Below are positions 1-10,714 of a stretch of DNA of 64,000 nucleotides, piece by piece. The DNA lies in contig OY856409.1 in the NCBI GenBank assembly GCA_963693085.1, positions 1,618,467,711 through 1,618,531,710 of the forward strand, written 5' to 3'. The stretch is from Alisma plantago-aquatica. Taxonomy: Eukaryota; Streptophyta; Magnoliopsida; Alismatales; Alismataceae. The stretch's first letter is position 1, and the number at the start of each line of letters is the position of its first letter. The position numbers and the translations under genes were made by a program. The notes beneath the pieces are model-generated. The model did not search any database, had not been told where the DNA came from, and worked only from the letters and a program-made list of their open reading frames with translations.

Positions 1-1530
1 GATGCTAGCTATAAGAATATAAAAGACACAATAGTAGTATACCTTGACGTTAGGAAAGTGTATGTGGCCATAAACCAAAAGTACTCTAATGACCCTAATT
101 ATGTGACCTAAAGGGAATATGTGATCTAATAAAGAAAAACCATTGGGATTTTGTTTTCAGGAGAGAGATAGATCCAGACTGTTGGGAGCAGATTTAGGTT
201 TTCGGCTTGCTACAGGTAAGTGGTTCATGCCCATGAGTATTTACGTTTATCAAATCAAGTACATTTACATGCTTCTTAGATAAGACCTTCATGTCCTACA
301 TTCTGAGTTAAATATGTAAGAAATATTTCATGTGCTTATGATTGTAGAAATTCATATGCTCAATACTTTAAGTAGTGATGTGTCATGGAATGATTCTAGA
401 TCATGAAGTTAAATTCATAAGAAGGATAAGAAAATCTAGTTCTACCATATCTCTTAAATATAGATGTAACCATGTATTGAGATTTCAAATAGGGACATGT
501 CATCAAGGTTTCTTATATATGTAGTGATCTAAGAAATTAAGAAGTAAAATAGATTCTTTAATAAGGTTGATGTTTAAAAGTTAAGTATTATGTGAGAATA
601 TGGTTGTTGCACATGGTAGACCATGGCCCAATTTCTAGGATAAATGTACTAGTGGCATTAAAGATGTTGTAACATGAGTTTGTGATGATATTATCAAATT
701 ATGAGATATTAAGTCATGATTGAGTTGCACGATGAGAATCTATATGATTTCTACCTTAAGGTTTAAGATTTAAGTTCATACAAATGTTTTGAGATCAGAC
801 TTAATGAGATTAAATTGAGTATGATTAAGATGCAAGTTAAGATTTTCTAAGGTTTCTATTCTATGGTTATGATTTTAAGACTTAAGTCCATTAAGATCGG
901 ATTTTGATGAGGTTTTAACAGAGAATGAGTTATCTTGCCAAGAATCAGGAATCATACTTTTGCTATACACATTACTTAAGTTACTTTTGTATATTTAGTA
1001 TTTCTATACTCATTTCAGATCTCGTCTCATAAGACATTAGACTCATGTGTGATATAATTGGTACAATGAAGTAATCTTACCAAATCAGAGTTTTAGAATA
1101 AAGTTTACCTAGATAATGAGATACATGATTAAATCCAATAACAGATTCAGTTTAGAACTCAAGAATAAGAGATTTAGATTCGGACTTAGACTACTCACTG
1201 TGTGAGTAGCCATATTTTGAATAAAAGGTACATGATATGCGTTATAGACCCAATCTCAAATATGTTGTAATTTGAGATACATATCCAAATTCTATAATAG
1301 ATTATGTTCAGATTTTAAAGAGCAGAGATTCAGATTTAGATTTCAGATTCAGAATTCAGTACATGTTTAGTACTCAGTTTCAGATAAGTTTAGATTCAGT
1401 ATTTAGTAAAGATAGACGTAAGATAATTAATTTGAAACATTCACATAATGCATTATATAATAAGTCCTCACCAGAGAGTCCCGGGACGATTCAGAGGGCG
1501 CGTTGCGCCAGAAACTGCGGGTGTCACAGA

Positions 1531-1644
1531 GGGCATGTTATGCCAACAGAGGGTGCGTTGCACCATAGAGGACACTTCAGTGTCAACAGAGGGCACATTG
1601 TGCCAACAGAGGGTGCGTTGCACCATATAGGACACTTCGGTGTC
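1531..1644. repeat. Array of six short hairpins on a 20-base period
   Basis: Six inverted repeats of about 14 bases start at 1531, 1551, 1570, 1591, 1611 and 1630, separated by linkers such as AACAGA. The stems differ but pair within each unit: GGCAT/ATGCC, GGTGC/GCACC, GACAC/GTGTC, GGCAC/GTGCC, GGTGC/GCACC and GACAC/GTGTC. Loops are GTT or ATT, or TTCA and TTCG in the GACAC units. The last, C-TTCG-G, is the sequence of a very stable RNA tetraloop. A seventh, GGCGC-GTT-GCGCC, lies at 1497-1509. Keeping pairing while the stem changes suggests selection for structure, or amplification of a hairpin seed. Function is unknown. Confidence 0.8.
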
Positions 1645-1775
1645 ACAGAGGAGGACTTATTGTATAATGGTGGCCACAAATAGATAAAAATCGTAAGTAA
1701 AAGATACTTTAGATTAGAACATGCCTGTAATCTCATCCAGGAGTGTGATGAGAGAAATTTAGATGAGATAAGTAT

Positions 1776-1822
1776 GACCTAGACACTTTGGTGTAGGTCA
1801 TGAGACCCATGATATAGGTCTC
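1776..1822. repeat. Two further hairpins in the same LTR
   Basis: GACCT at 1776-1780 pairs with AGGTC at 1795-1799 around an inner ACAC/GTGT stem with a TTTG loop. GAGACC at 1802-1807 pairs with GGTCTC at 1817-1822. They lie about 130 bases beyond the phased array and may belong to the same structured part of the LTR transcript. Confidence 0.6.
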
Positions 1823-2330
1823 CAGAAAAGATAGAGTAGAAAGATAAGAGTTAAAGAAGTCGAGAGATATTATATTTTCAGATTTTAATCAGCTTTTGCT
1901 ATCAGTTTTATAATGTCCAATAATATTTTGTAACCTTGTTAGCTCTTCAGTAATGTACATTTTAGAATACTCATGCCACTTACTCTAACGACTGTTTTTC
2001 CCAATGCATGGCTGGGGACGCGATGTCCACAGGGTTTGGAGCAGCGGAAGATTTAAAGAATAAGAAAAGATGTAGCAAGTTTTCAAGCTTGCCTAGTGGG
2101 GTGCCATCTACCGAGACGATCCAGAGTTTAGACATATTTTATTATGCATAGTCTTCTTAGTAGAGTATGTTATATGACTTGTTTTTCTTTATCAAAACTA
2201 TGTATGAATCAGTTTTCCAATTATGCAAAGTGTTTCATTTGCTTCTATTGCAATGATTATCATGTTTGTGACACTCCCAGAAAAAAAAATATAGCTTCCG
2301 CTCATGTGTTATGAAAATCTGGGTGTTACA

Positions 2331-2444
2331 ATTCTCCCCCGTTTTGAAGATGATAAATGATTCTAAACATATTGAGAAAGGATTTAGAAATTAATCTTTT
2401 ACCTTGTGAATTGTAAGTCGGTACATGAATGAACAATATCAATT
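2331..2444 (-). other. Polypurine tract and short non-coding junction
   Basis: The minus strand of 2331-2346 is a purine run ending at the LTR start, as expected for the plus-strand primer of a gypsy element. The rest, to 2444, is AT-rich with no recognisable domain. It seems to be where the gypsy remnant meets the 3' end of the copia element. Confidence 0.4.
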
Positions 2445-2454
2445 TTCTCCCCCT

Positions 2455-3030
2455 CAATTTATGCTTACCTTAATTTCTCCTTTCCTTCATCTGTATGGTT
2501 AGTTTATCCATAAACATAACCATAACATATATACTATTGATTCCTTTAACATAGACACATGATATATCAAATAATTAACTAGAAAAGGATCACAATTCAA
2601 TATGTACTAGATCTCATATATCCCTTGTAGTACATATAGTACTTGAGATCACATTTCTCTCTTCCCCTTTGTCATTTCAAAAAGGCAGGGGGTAGAAGAG
2701 CTAAAAACACATGTCTTATCCACATACACAAACTTCACAAGCAACCACCATAGCAAGCACCAAAATAGAAAACTCAGAGAGAACAAGCATGCTGGAGTCA
2801 TAATAAAAATATGGAATCACATACCAAGAACTCATTATATAAAGCCAAGCATGGAGTTATGGTACATATAACCATATTACAACACTAGATATGTCTTGTC
2901 TACATGAAAACTACAAAACAACAAATAACAACAAGATATGAAAATATTACACCTCAGATACAGTGCCCAAATGTTCAATAAATGAAAGTCTACAAAAACA
3001 GATATATTTGAGAACCATATATACCAAGAA
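2455..3030 (-). other. Non-coding 3' spacer of the copia element
   Basis: This lies between the acidic-tailed frame and the purine tract at 2445-2454. It is AT-rich and without a coding frame. On the minus strand it passes a second purine-rich run near 2655-2690. I see no RNA gene here. Confidence 0.4.
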
Positions 3031-4669
3031 CTAAAGATCTAAGGCATCCATGTCAATAGACTCATCATCATCATCATCATCATCTGGATGGTAGTCCCCA
3101 TCTTCATCTGAAGGTGCATCTAGAGCACCTGGTGTAGCCTCACCATTATCTCCATCATTAGAGTCATCATCACCATCAACACCATCATACTCATCCTCAT
3201 CACCACCACCATCATCCTCCTCTACATCAGCCATCTTTGTGTCCTCATCAAGAACAAAGAAGTGAGGACCGGGCAACCTACGGTTTTGCTCTCCCAGGAG
3301 ATGCCATACTCAAGTAGAGCCTTTGCTTTCTCATAATTGGGTATAGAAACCCCGACATAGCTAGCAAGGAAGGTAGCATCAGATCCAACTAGAAGAGAAA
3401 GAACCTGGGAGACAACAGGTTGAGAGGAAGCAGTGGTAGGTCCACCATCATAGGTAGGGGGTAAAGTGGAAGCAGTAGGTGGTGGGGCTAGGTAGAACAA
3501 ACTGTATGCATAGGAAGCACAACCAGCACCAAGATAGGGCTGGTAGGTGGGTAGGGATGGGTGAAGGATAAGTTCATAATTGACATGATCTAAACTAAAT
3601 CCTAGTAGATGTGGTCTTGAACTTGGAGGTTGTATACCTGTTTTTGTATCATGTAGCCCATCAGGGTTTCATTTCACACCGAGAAAGAGGCATGGTCAGC
3701 TCTAGGAGGAGGTGGAGGGGAGTGGATGGTGGTATAAGCACCTGGGGTGGTATAGGAGGTGGGGTGAAAGGATTTCTTGACAGTGGTTTCACTGATGTGA
3801 ACACCTTTCCTACTTGTTTTATAGCCAAGATCATGGAAAAGGGATTTCTCATAATGGTGAGCAAATAAAACAAAAATCAAGTGGGGATAAGGTGGGTGGG
3901 TAACACTGGTGTTCTTCCATGAGCCAAAATAGGTAATGTGGTGAAGAATGTAATGGGCCCATTTGACTCTGGCATCATTCAAGAGACTATACATTAACCC
4001 AATAGTGTTCTCTACAACATACATTTGGTTTTTCTTTGGGTGGATATTACAGTTGACTACTAATGTAATGAGATGCGTCTTGATGTCGAGGGAAAAAAAG
4101 AAGGATGGATTTCTTCCTATAGGGGACTCCAGGTTTCTTTAAAAACTTGTGGATGTCAAGGAGGGTAGGCTTGAGATCAAAAAATGTATAGAACTTCTTG
4201 GGGTCGAGAAGGTCAAGATACTTGTGATAGGAGGTCATCCATGTATTTGCGAAGTCCATACCATTGAAGTAGGAATTAAAGGAATCCTTGGAGATGGTAA
4301 TCTTGGTACCCGCAGAGGTCAAGATAACTTGGGTGTTAGGTGGCGGCACAAGGGTAGTGTAGTTCCACGTAAGGTTAGCATAGAATTTGTGACCACTTTT
4401 GTGTCAAACATAGAGTTAGTGTAGCACAATCACTCTACACACAAATCACTAAGGTGGTGAGTTTTGAATACATCAACAACTTCCTTCAAGCCACTATGAG
4501 ATTCAAGCAATGCACATAAGGTAAAAGGATTTCTAGGAAGAAGATCCTTATACCTATTCATATCTTGAGTTGAGATGAAAGAGGTTCCATCAAAGGAAAC
4601 ATGCCTTGGAGCGGCAGAGGACAAAGGTACTCCAGCTGGTCCAGTCCATTTTGGTCGGTTTGAGGCCAT
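3031..4669 (-). pseudogene. Post-pol reading frame of the copia element (plant transposon protein-like), broken
   Basis: Five minus-strand segments (4430-4669, 4047-4349, 3674-4024, 3222-3500, 3031-3276) run in order and together look like one protein of about 540 residues broken by stops and frameshifts. The likely start is the ATG at 4669, giving MASNRPKWTG. Next comes a motif of the form FDG..FIS....NRYKDLL.RN, which resembles the N-terminal part of the family called putative plant transposon protein. The middle is proline-rich. The last 70 residues are almost entirely Asp and Glu, with runs of D near the C-terminus. Position downstream of RNase H fits the extra, sometimes called env-like, frame of SIRE elements, but I see no signal peptide or membrane segment. 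Function is unknown. Confidence 0.5.
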
Positions 4670-5342
4670 GGAGGTCGAAGGAGATGGAATGACCACAAAT
4701 CTAAGAAGATGGAACAATCTGTAGGCCGTCTATGATACAAGGTCAAGGTAGAAAGGGTCTAGGATAGGTAATCTGGGGCTAGAGAGGGTAGACAAGAGAT
4801 TTGGTAGCCCTAGGGTTTAAGGATGAATAAGAAAAAGTGGCTTTCAGTTGACTTTATCTAGTTGAGAGGGAGAAAATTCGGTTGATTGCCTATATATTTT
4901 CCACTCAATAGTGTTTTTGGTCAACTTTTGGGTTTGGAAGCTCAGCTGACACTGCAGTTTTGTTCAATCCTTGGCCTATTTTTGGTCGAGTTTCTCCCAG
5001 AACAAACTCGGCCGACATGTCATTCTATCCAAAAGATAAGAAACTTAATTATAGGCCACTAGAGAGCTATATAAATTTATTTTTCTATCATTTCATGCAT
5101 TTTGAACATATTGAGACACATTCCACTGATCATTGGTTACTATTTTGTGATAAAACATGCATTTGTGAAAAATAGCCAAAAACAAGCAAAAAGGCATTAA
5201 AACTAGGTATATTTAGCACTAAGCAAGCATAAGGTGGGAAATAATTAAGGAAGAACATATACGTATGAGAACATCTAGCTAGGAGGCATATCATATCATA
5301 TCATCAAGAGCAGTGATAAGTAATTTTGATCTAATAAAAGTA
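4670..5342 (-). other. Spacer between RNase H and the downstream frame
   Basis: No coding frame is supported. On the minus strand a pyrimidine-rich stretch precedes the ATG at 4669, as a leader might. The part near 4990-5030 (AACTCGGCCGACAT) resembles 11840-11870 in the right flank (AACTCGGGCGGTCAAACAT), a weak hint of a shared LTR-like sequence. Confidence 0.35.
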
Positions 5343-5355
5343 AATTTCTCTCTAG

Positions 5356-5770
5356 CTAGAGGTTTTTTGAAAATGTCCACAATTGATTTTTTGTGTCCAC
5401 ATGTGTGTTATAAATATCCTTTTCGGTAATGTGGTCACAGAGAAAGTGATGGGGGATCTCTATATGTTTGTCTCTAATATAAAATATAGGATTATAAGAA
5501 AAATTGATTGCACTACTATTATCACAAAAGATGGAATAAACACCGTAATGAACATTGAAGTCTTGGAGCATTTGCTTCATCAATGGGACTTGGGTACAAC
5601 AACTCCCAGCTGCAATGTATTCAGCCTCGCTAGTTGAAAGAGCCATTGTGCCTTGTTTCTTTGAGAACCAAGTAACTAGGCATGGTCCTAGGAGGAAGCA
5701 AGTGCAACTTGTGTACTTTCTATCAATCAAGCACCCTGCATAATCGACGTCACTATAAGTAGTAAGAGTA
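5356..5770 (-). pseudogene. Copia RNase H domain remnant
   Basis: The frame reads through features of copia RNase H: WFSKKQGTMALSTSEAEYIA, then FCDNSSAINFSYNPI, then a degenerate form of the usual RTKHI motif (RDKHIEIPHHFL). The acidic residues of the SEAEY and CDN motifs are present. It lies directly downstream of the reverse transcriptase connection region, as expected. Upstream stops make it non-functional. Confidence 0.85.
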
Positions 5771-5778
5771 AAGTCCTT

Positions 5779-6790
5779 TCACTTGGGATACCATATACAA
5801 AAATTTTCAGTTTTGGCTAAATACCTCAAAATCCTATTAACGTCTATAAGATAAGATTTCCTAGGGCTTGATTGAAATCTAGCACACAAGCCAACACTAA
5901 ACATAATATCAAGTCTAGAGACAATTAAGTATAACAAGCTACCAATCATACCTCTATAGAGCTTCTCATCTACCTTCTCACCTTCTTCATCTTTATCAAG
6001 TTTGGTGGTGTTTGACATGGGGGTATCCATAGGCTTGGTCTTCTCCATCCCAAAGGGCTTCAAAAGTTTACTTATATACTTGCCTTGTTTGATGAAGTTA
6101 CCTTCCTTGGTTTGCTTGATTTATAAGTTAAGGAAGAAAGTTAGCTCCTCCATCATGCTTATCTTGAACTTACTCTTATTAAGAGTTAAACTCCTTGCAA
6201 AGATCAAGATCATTTCTACCAAAGATAATAACATCAACATAAATATGAATGATCAAAAAGTTGCTAGAAGTGTGTTTAAGAAATAGAGTAGAATGATTTT
6301 TCCCATAATATAGCCATTGTCTAGAAAAAAGTTCTTAATTTCTCATACCAAGTTTTAGGGGATTGTTTGAGTCCATAGAGAGATTTTTGTAATAAGTAAA
6401 CATTGTTAGATAGCTTATCATGTTCAAAGTCAGGAGGTTGAGCCACATAGACTTCCTCCTCTATTTGGTAAAATGAGATATTCTTATAGCTAGCAAAGGC
6501 AAGTAACATTCTAATATATTTAAGTCTAGCAACAGGAGTATAAGTTTCATTAAAATCAATACCTTCCTATTGATTGTAACCTTGAGAAATTAACCTTGCT
6601 TTGTTGATTACCACTTTTCTGCTTTCATCTAGCTTATTGTTGTAGATCCACTTGGTACCAATGATCTTCCTATTATTTGGTGTTCACACTAAAGTCCACA
6701 CTTTGTTCTTTTCAAACTGCTCTAACTCCTCTTGCATAGCTAGCATCCATTCATCATCCTTGAGAGCTTCTTTGACATTCTTTGACTCAA
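5779..6790 (-). pseudogene. Copia reverse transcriptase remnant, catalytic YVDD altered to YVDV
   Basis: Pieces in two or three frames match copia RT. They include the entry segment EALKDDEWMLAMQEELEQFE (about 6700-6770), KWIYNNKLDESRKV, QPPDFEHDKLSNNVYLLQKS and YGLKQSPKTWYEKL (6321-6509), and the connection region YRGMIGSLLYLIVSRLDIMF (5779-6063). The catalytic YVDD box falls at 6230-6241 and reads YVDV, so the second metal-binding aspartate is lost. Several stops also separate the pieces. Confidence 0.85.
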
Positions 6791-6912
6791 GTTGTGAGAT
6801 GAAGGCACTGTCATCTTGTTCTTTGTTGAATGCAGCCCGTGTCTTCACCCTTTCAAAAGGATTGCCTATGATGAGCTCTTTTGGATGATCTTTGGAAAAC
6901 TTGGGAGTTGGA

Positions 6913-7480
6913 TCTTTCTTTTCTTCTTCATCTACTACTACCTGTTTTCCTTTGTTTGTGATGTTGAGCTCTTTTAATCTAGGAATAACTTCATTTACAA
7001 CATCATCATGCACAATATTATTTGAAATAGAGGGGTTAGTATCAACAAATTTAACATTGATGGATTCTTCAACTTTAGACAATTCAATGTTAAATACTCT
7101 ATATTCTTTACTAGTAGTGTTATAGACAAGAAAGAAAGCCTTGTAATATTTCACATCAAACTTATCGAGAGAATCCTTGGTGTTTAAAACAAATACCTTC
7201 TTTTCTTCTTCTTTTTATTCTTCATCTACTACTACCTCTTTTCCTTTGTTGGTGATGTTGAGCTCTTTCAATCTAGGAATAACTTCATCTACAACATCAT
7301 CATGCACAATATTATTTGAAATAGAGGGGTTAATTTCAACAAATTTAACATTGATGGATTCTTCACCTTTAGACAATTCAATGTTAAATACTCTATATTC
7401 TCTACTAGTAGTGTTATAGAAAAGAAAGAAAGCCTTGTAATATTTCACATCAAACTTATCGAGAGAATCCTTGGTGTTTA
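6913..7480 (-). repeat. 294-base in-frame tandem duplication inside copia pol
   Basis: The stretch at about 6913-7186 is repeated at about 7207-7480 with an offset of 294 bases; TCTACTACTACCT starts at 6931 and again at 7225. The duplicated protein segment includes KLDVKYYKAFFL and NTTSKEYRVFNIELSKVEES, the region between integrase and reverse transcriptase. The offset is 98 codons, so the frame is kept. The copies differ at scattered bases, so the duplication is not recent, or not an assembly artefact. Confidence 0.85.
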
Positions 7481-7559
7481 AAACAAAACATGGACAACCG
7501 AAAAACATAAAAGTACTCGATGGAAGGCTTTCTACCACGTCATAACTCATAGGGGGTTT

Positions 7560-8345
7560 TCTTTAAAGATGGATGAGTAGAAACATGGTTTGGCACACAA
7601 CATGAGGTACTAATGGCTTCATCCTAAAACTTCTTTGGAGTATCATCTGCTAGAAGCATAGTCCTACACATTTCCTGTGAATATATATTTGTTATCTCTA
7701 CAACCCCATTTTGTTGAGGTGTCTGAGGTGCAGAAAAGTTATGTGCATACCCAGATTCCTGACAAAAATGTTCAAACACGTCACTTTCAAATTCTCACCC
7801 AGGGTCACTACATATAGAGATGATCTGACAAGAAGCCTTTTTTCAAGCCATTTGTAAACAGTCGAGAAAACATCGAGAGTCTCACTTTTTGAAATAAGAA
7901 TGAAGGTCCAAGTATAGTGAGAAAATTCATCAATAATCATGAGGAAATACTTACTACCATGAGGCGATGGAGTTCTCATTGGTCCAAGTATATCAATATG
8001 AAGAAGTTCAATAGATCTCTTGATGCTAATGACTCCTTTATATTTAAAGGAGGATTTGGTTTGCTTTCCTTGGGTACATGGTTAGCATTCCTCATCCTTC
8101 TCAAAGTCCAATTTAGGAAGTCCTTTGACCAATTCCTTTTTGCTCAACTTCATAATATGATGCATATTTACATGACTAAGCCTATGATGCCACAAAGATA
8201 CATCACTCTTATCAACAACAAGGCATATACCAAGAAAAGGCTTAAGAGAATCAAGAACAATAACATAAAGATTTCCATTTCTAATTCCCTTATATATAGC
8301 ATTGTAGGAGATGGAATCTTAAAGCAAGCATTCAAGTGAGGTAAA
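7560..8345 (-). pseudogene. Copia integrase remnant
   Basis: Reading leftwards, the pre-integrase segment (HRLSHVNMHHIMKLSKKEL with CxxC-like residues nearby) is followed by the core. LLHIDILGPMRTPS carries the first catalytic Asp, then come YFLMIIDEFSHYTWTFIL and later a degenerate stretch. The best continuous piece is 7698-7979. A stop interrupts the zinc-finger part. The neighbours are protease on the right and reverse transcriptase on the left, as in all copia elements. Confidence 0.85.
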
Positions 8346-8503
8346 AGGAACAAAATAGCCATTATCACATAATTGGCTAACACTAACTATTTTGTGATGT
8401 ATTCCATCCATAGGAAGAACATTCTTGATGTATAGTGAAACACCTCCATCACCCTCACCTATCACTTTATCTTTGATGTTGTCACCAAAAGTCACTGATC
8501 CTC

Positions 8504-8760
8504 CTTTCTTTTTAGTGAACTTGTTGAAGTAGTTGGTTTCACTTGTCATATGCTTTGAGAAACCACTATCACAAATCCATTTTCCTTTTACTTATAAGAA
8601 ATGAAGACGTCAATGCCCAATTCAATCCTTTGGATCCAGAGTTTGCTTGGGGACCCATTTCATCTTTGGGTTGGCCCCCTTCTTTTTGTAAGGACAATAA
8701 GTATAGTAATGATCATCACTCTTGCAATGCAAACAAACCATATGATTCTTAGATCCATAT
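8504..8760 (-). pseudogene. Copia zinc knuckle and aspartic protease remnant
   Basis: Near 8690-8745 the minus strand encodes CLHCKSDDHYYTYC, a CX2CX4HX4C nucleocapsid knuckle. After a stop comes WICDSGFSKHMT near 8545-8580; the DSG triad of the copia protease is intact but the usual DSGC Cys is Phe. GGSVTFGDN and a further GxG segment follow. The gag part lies to the right and integrase to the left. Confidence 0.8.
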
Positions 8761-9379
8761 GACTCTCCATGGAAGATAGGAGGTTCCTTGCTATTTTTCT
8801 TACCCTTTCCCTTGCTTTTAGGAGAACCCTCTTATCCAAAACCACTTTTAGCACTATATTTAGTAGAGTGATCTAGAACTTCATTGAGGGACTTTTTCCC
8901 TTTGAGGATCTTTTGCAAGGAAGCTCTAAGATTTTGGTTATCATCAGTAAGAGTAATAATAGTATAAGATAAACTAGCAAGGTTATTTTGAGTATGAAGT
9001 AAGTCAACATCCAAACAGAGGGCTTTAGTAAGATAAGAATCTTTTTCTCAAAAAAAAACTAGCTACTTCATCACTTGGAAATAAGGGTCTAGATGAAAGA
9101 TCATTAAATTGAGAAACAAATCTAGAATTTTCAATTCTAAGCATGATAAGCTCATGAAGATATATCCTATTTTCATCTTTAATAGGATCACAAGCATGTA
9201 TAAGATCATTACATTTGGTAACAAGCTTATCATTTCTTGTTCTAATAAAACAAGCTCATTGATGGGATGTTGGTTTTCATCTTTGAGTCTCTCTATGCTT
9301 TTAAGATAGGCACCATTCTCTACTTCAAATCAATTGTATTGGATCTCAAGATCAAGAAATTGGCCTTACAAAGAATCAA

Positions 9380-10661
9380 TGTTATGAAGATGAACTTTTC
9401 ATTTTACTGAAGAAACTCAATTTTAGCATAAAGTCATCAATAATTTTATCTAACCTCTTCTTCTTAGATTTGCATTCAGAATAAGAAGAGTGGGAAGCAT
9501 TAAGCATACGAATGAGGGCTTCTTTATATAACTCATTCAAGATTTCTTCACTTACCTCACTTACCTCACCTATATCTTCACTAGTAGAGGCCATGAGAGA
9601 AAGGTGACATTCTCCCTCATTGGAACTGGAATCACTAGAAAAAGACTCCTTCCATGCGGCATGGGTTGCGCATTTTCTTATTCTTTCTTTCTTGTTCTTC
9701 TTCTTGTACTTGCCATGCTACTTGTGCCATCCTTCTTGGAGTTTCTCTTATGGTAGGACTTCTTTGCCTTGGGGTAATCACGTTCTTGTAGTTTCCTTTT
9801 TGGCCACATTCATAGGACCTTCGAGTAGAGGAGGAGGACTTTCTCTTGAACTGATTTCCCTTGGAGTAGTTAGCCTCATGATCACTTGGGGCTTCATATT
9901 CACTTGAGGGATGAGGAGTAGGACAAAAAGCAAGTTGTTATTAGAGAACAATTGCCTCCACTTGAGTTTTGAATGCACTATCCTTGGTCTTCTTTGACCC
10001 TTCTCTTATTTCTTCTCATATTCCTTTTGGTCATCAAGTCTAGGCTTATAGGATTGAAGATTTCCAATGAGCTCTTTGGTGGAAATGTCACTAAGGCTTC
10101 TTATTTCTTCAATAGAAGTCACCTTGGATTCCCACCTTTTAGGAAGATACCTAAGGATCTTGGACTTGATGGTCTCTCTATCCATACGATGGCGCAAAGA
10201 AGCAAGTCCATTGATGACAATGTTGAGTCTTGAGTACATCTCAACAACTCTCTCCTTCTTCCCCATCTTGAAGTTTCAAGGAGACCTTTGAGCATGTAGA
10301 TGTTGGACTCCATGATTTGTTTGGTTCCTTCATAGGTGATGCAAAGCTTCTTCCATATCTCATGGGATGTATCGCAAGAAGAGACTCGATTGAACTTAGA
10401 AGGGGTGATGGCTGCATAAATGATTCTTATGGCCTTTGCATTTAGTTGTGCCTTCTTTAGAGTCACTTCATCCCAAGTGGATATATCTTCGGCCGGCTCC
10501 GTGTAGGGAAGGATGACTACTTTCCACATGTCGTAACTCATTTCTTGCAAGTAGAACTTCATATGTCATTTATAATCAAGGAAGTTTGTGTCATCAAATA
10601 TTGGAGGCCTCATGGAGAATCCACCCTCCAAGTTGAGAGAACCTAAGAGGTTGTCACCCAT
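9380..10661 (-). pseudogene. Copia gag remnant
   Basis: A start codon at 10661 opens MGDNLLGSLNLEGG, then PPIFDDTNFLDYK and a stop (10564-10566), then MKFYLQEMSYDMWKVV and LNAKAIRIIYAAI. This is the order of the UBN2/Gag family of copia. The segment at 10006-10266 adds LRHRMDRETIKSKILRYLPKRW, also typical of this capsid fold. The N-terminus lies 40 bases inside the primer-binding site, which is normal. Several frameshifts follow on the left. Confidence 0.85.
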
Positions 10662-10700
10662 CTTCTCGTCTTGTGGGAGGTCTTTTAAGAGAAAACTGTG

Positions 10701-10712
10701 GTTCTGATACCA
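10701..10712 (-). other. Copia primer-binding site
   Basis: The minus strand reads TGGTATCAGAAC, one base different from TGGTATCAGAGC, which pairs with the 3' end of plant initiator tRNA-Met. It is followed by two bases and then the LTR, so it fixes both the orientation of the element and the LTR edge at 10715. Confidence 0.9.
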
Positions 10713-10714
10713 CT

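Larger units (their letters stand above)
1..2330 (-). mobile_element. Partial LTR of a Ty3/gypsy-type retrotransposon
   Basis: This AT-rich stretch has no convincing coding frame. Its right edge reads GGGTGTTACA and is followed directly by ATTCTCCCCC, so on the minus strand a purine-rich tract is followed by TGTAACACCC, the usual start of a plant gypsy LTR. I therefore read it as the 3' LTR of a minus-strand element. The left edge lies outside the window, so full length and target-site duplication cannot be checked. It contains the hairpin array at 1531-1644 and further hairpins at 1776-1822. No related gag or pol is adjacent, because copia sequence begins within about 100 bases, so the element was probably truncated. 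An LTR of another family with the same termini is possible. Confidence 0.6.

Noticed and set aside
3031..3276. Acidic Asp/Glu-rich peptide as an independent small gene
   Set aside because: It is the C-terminal end of the longer broken frame at 3031-4669.
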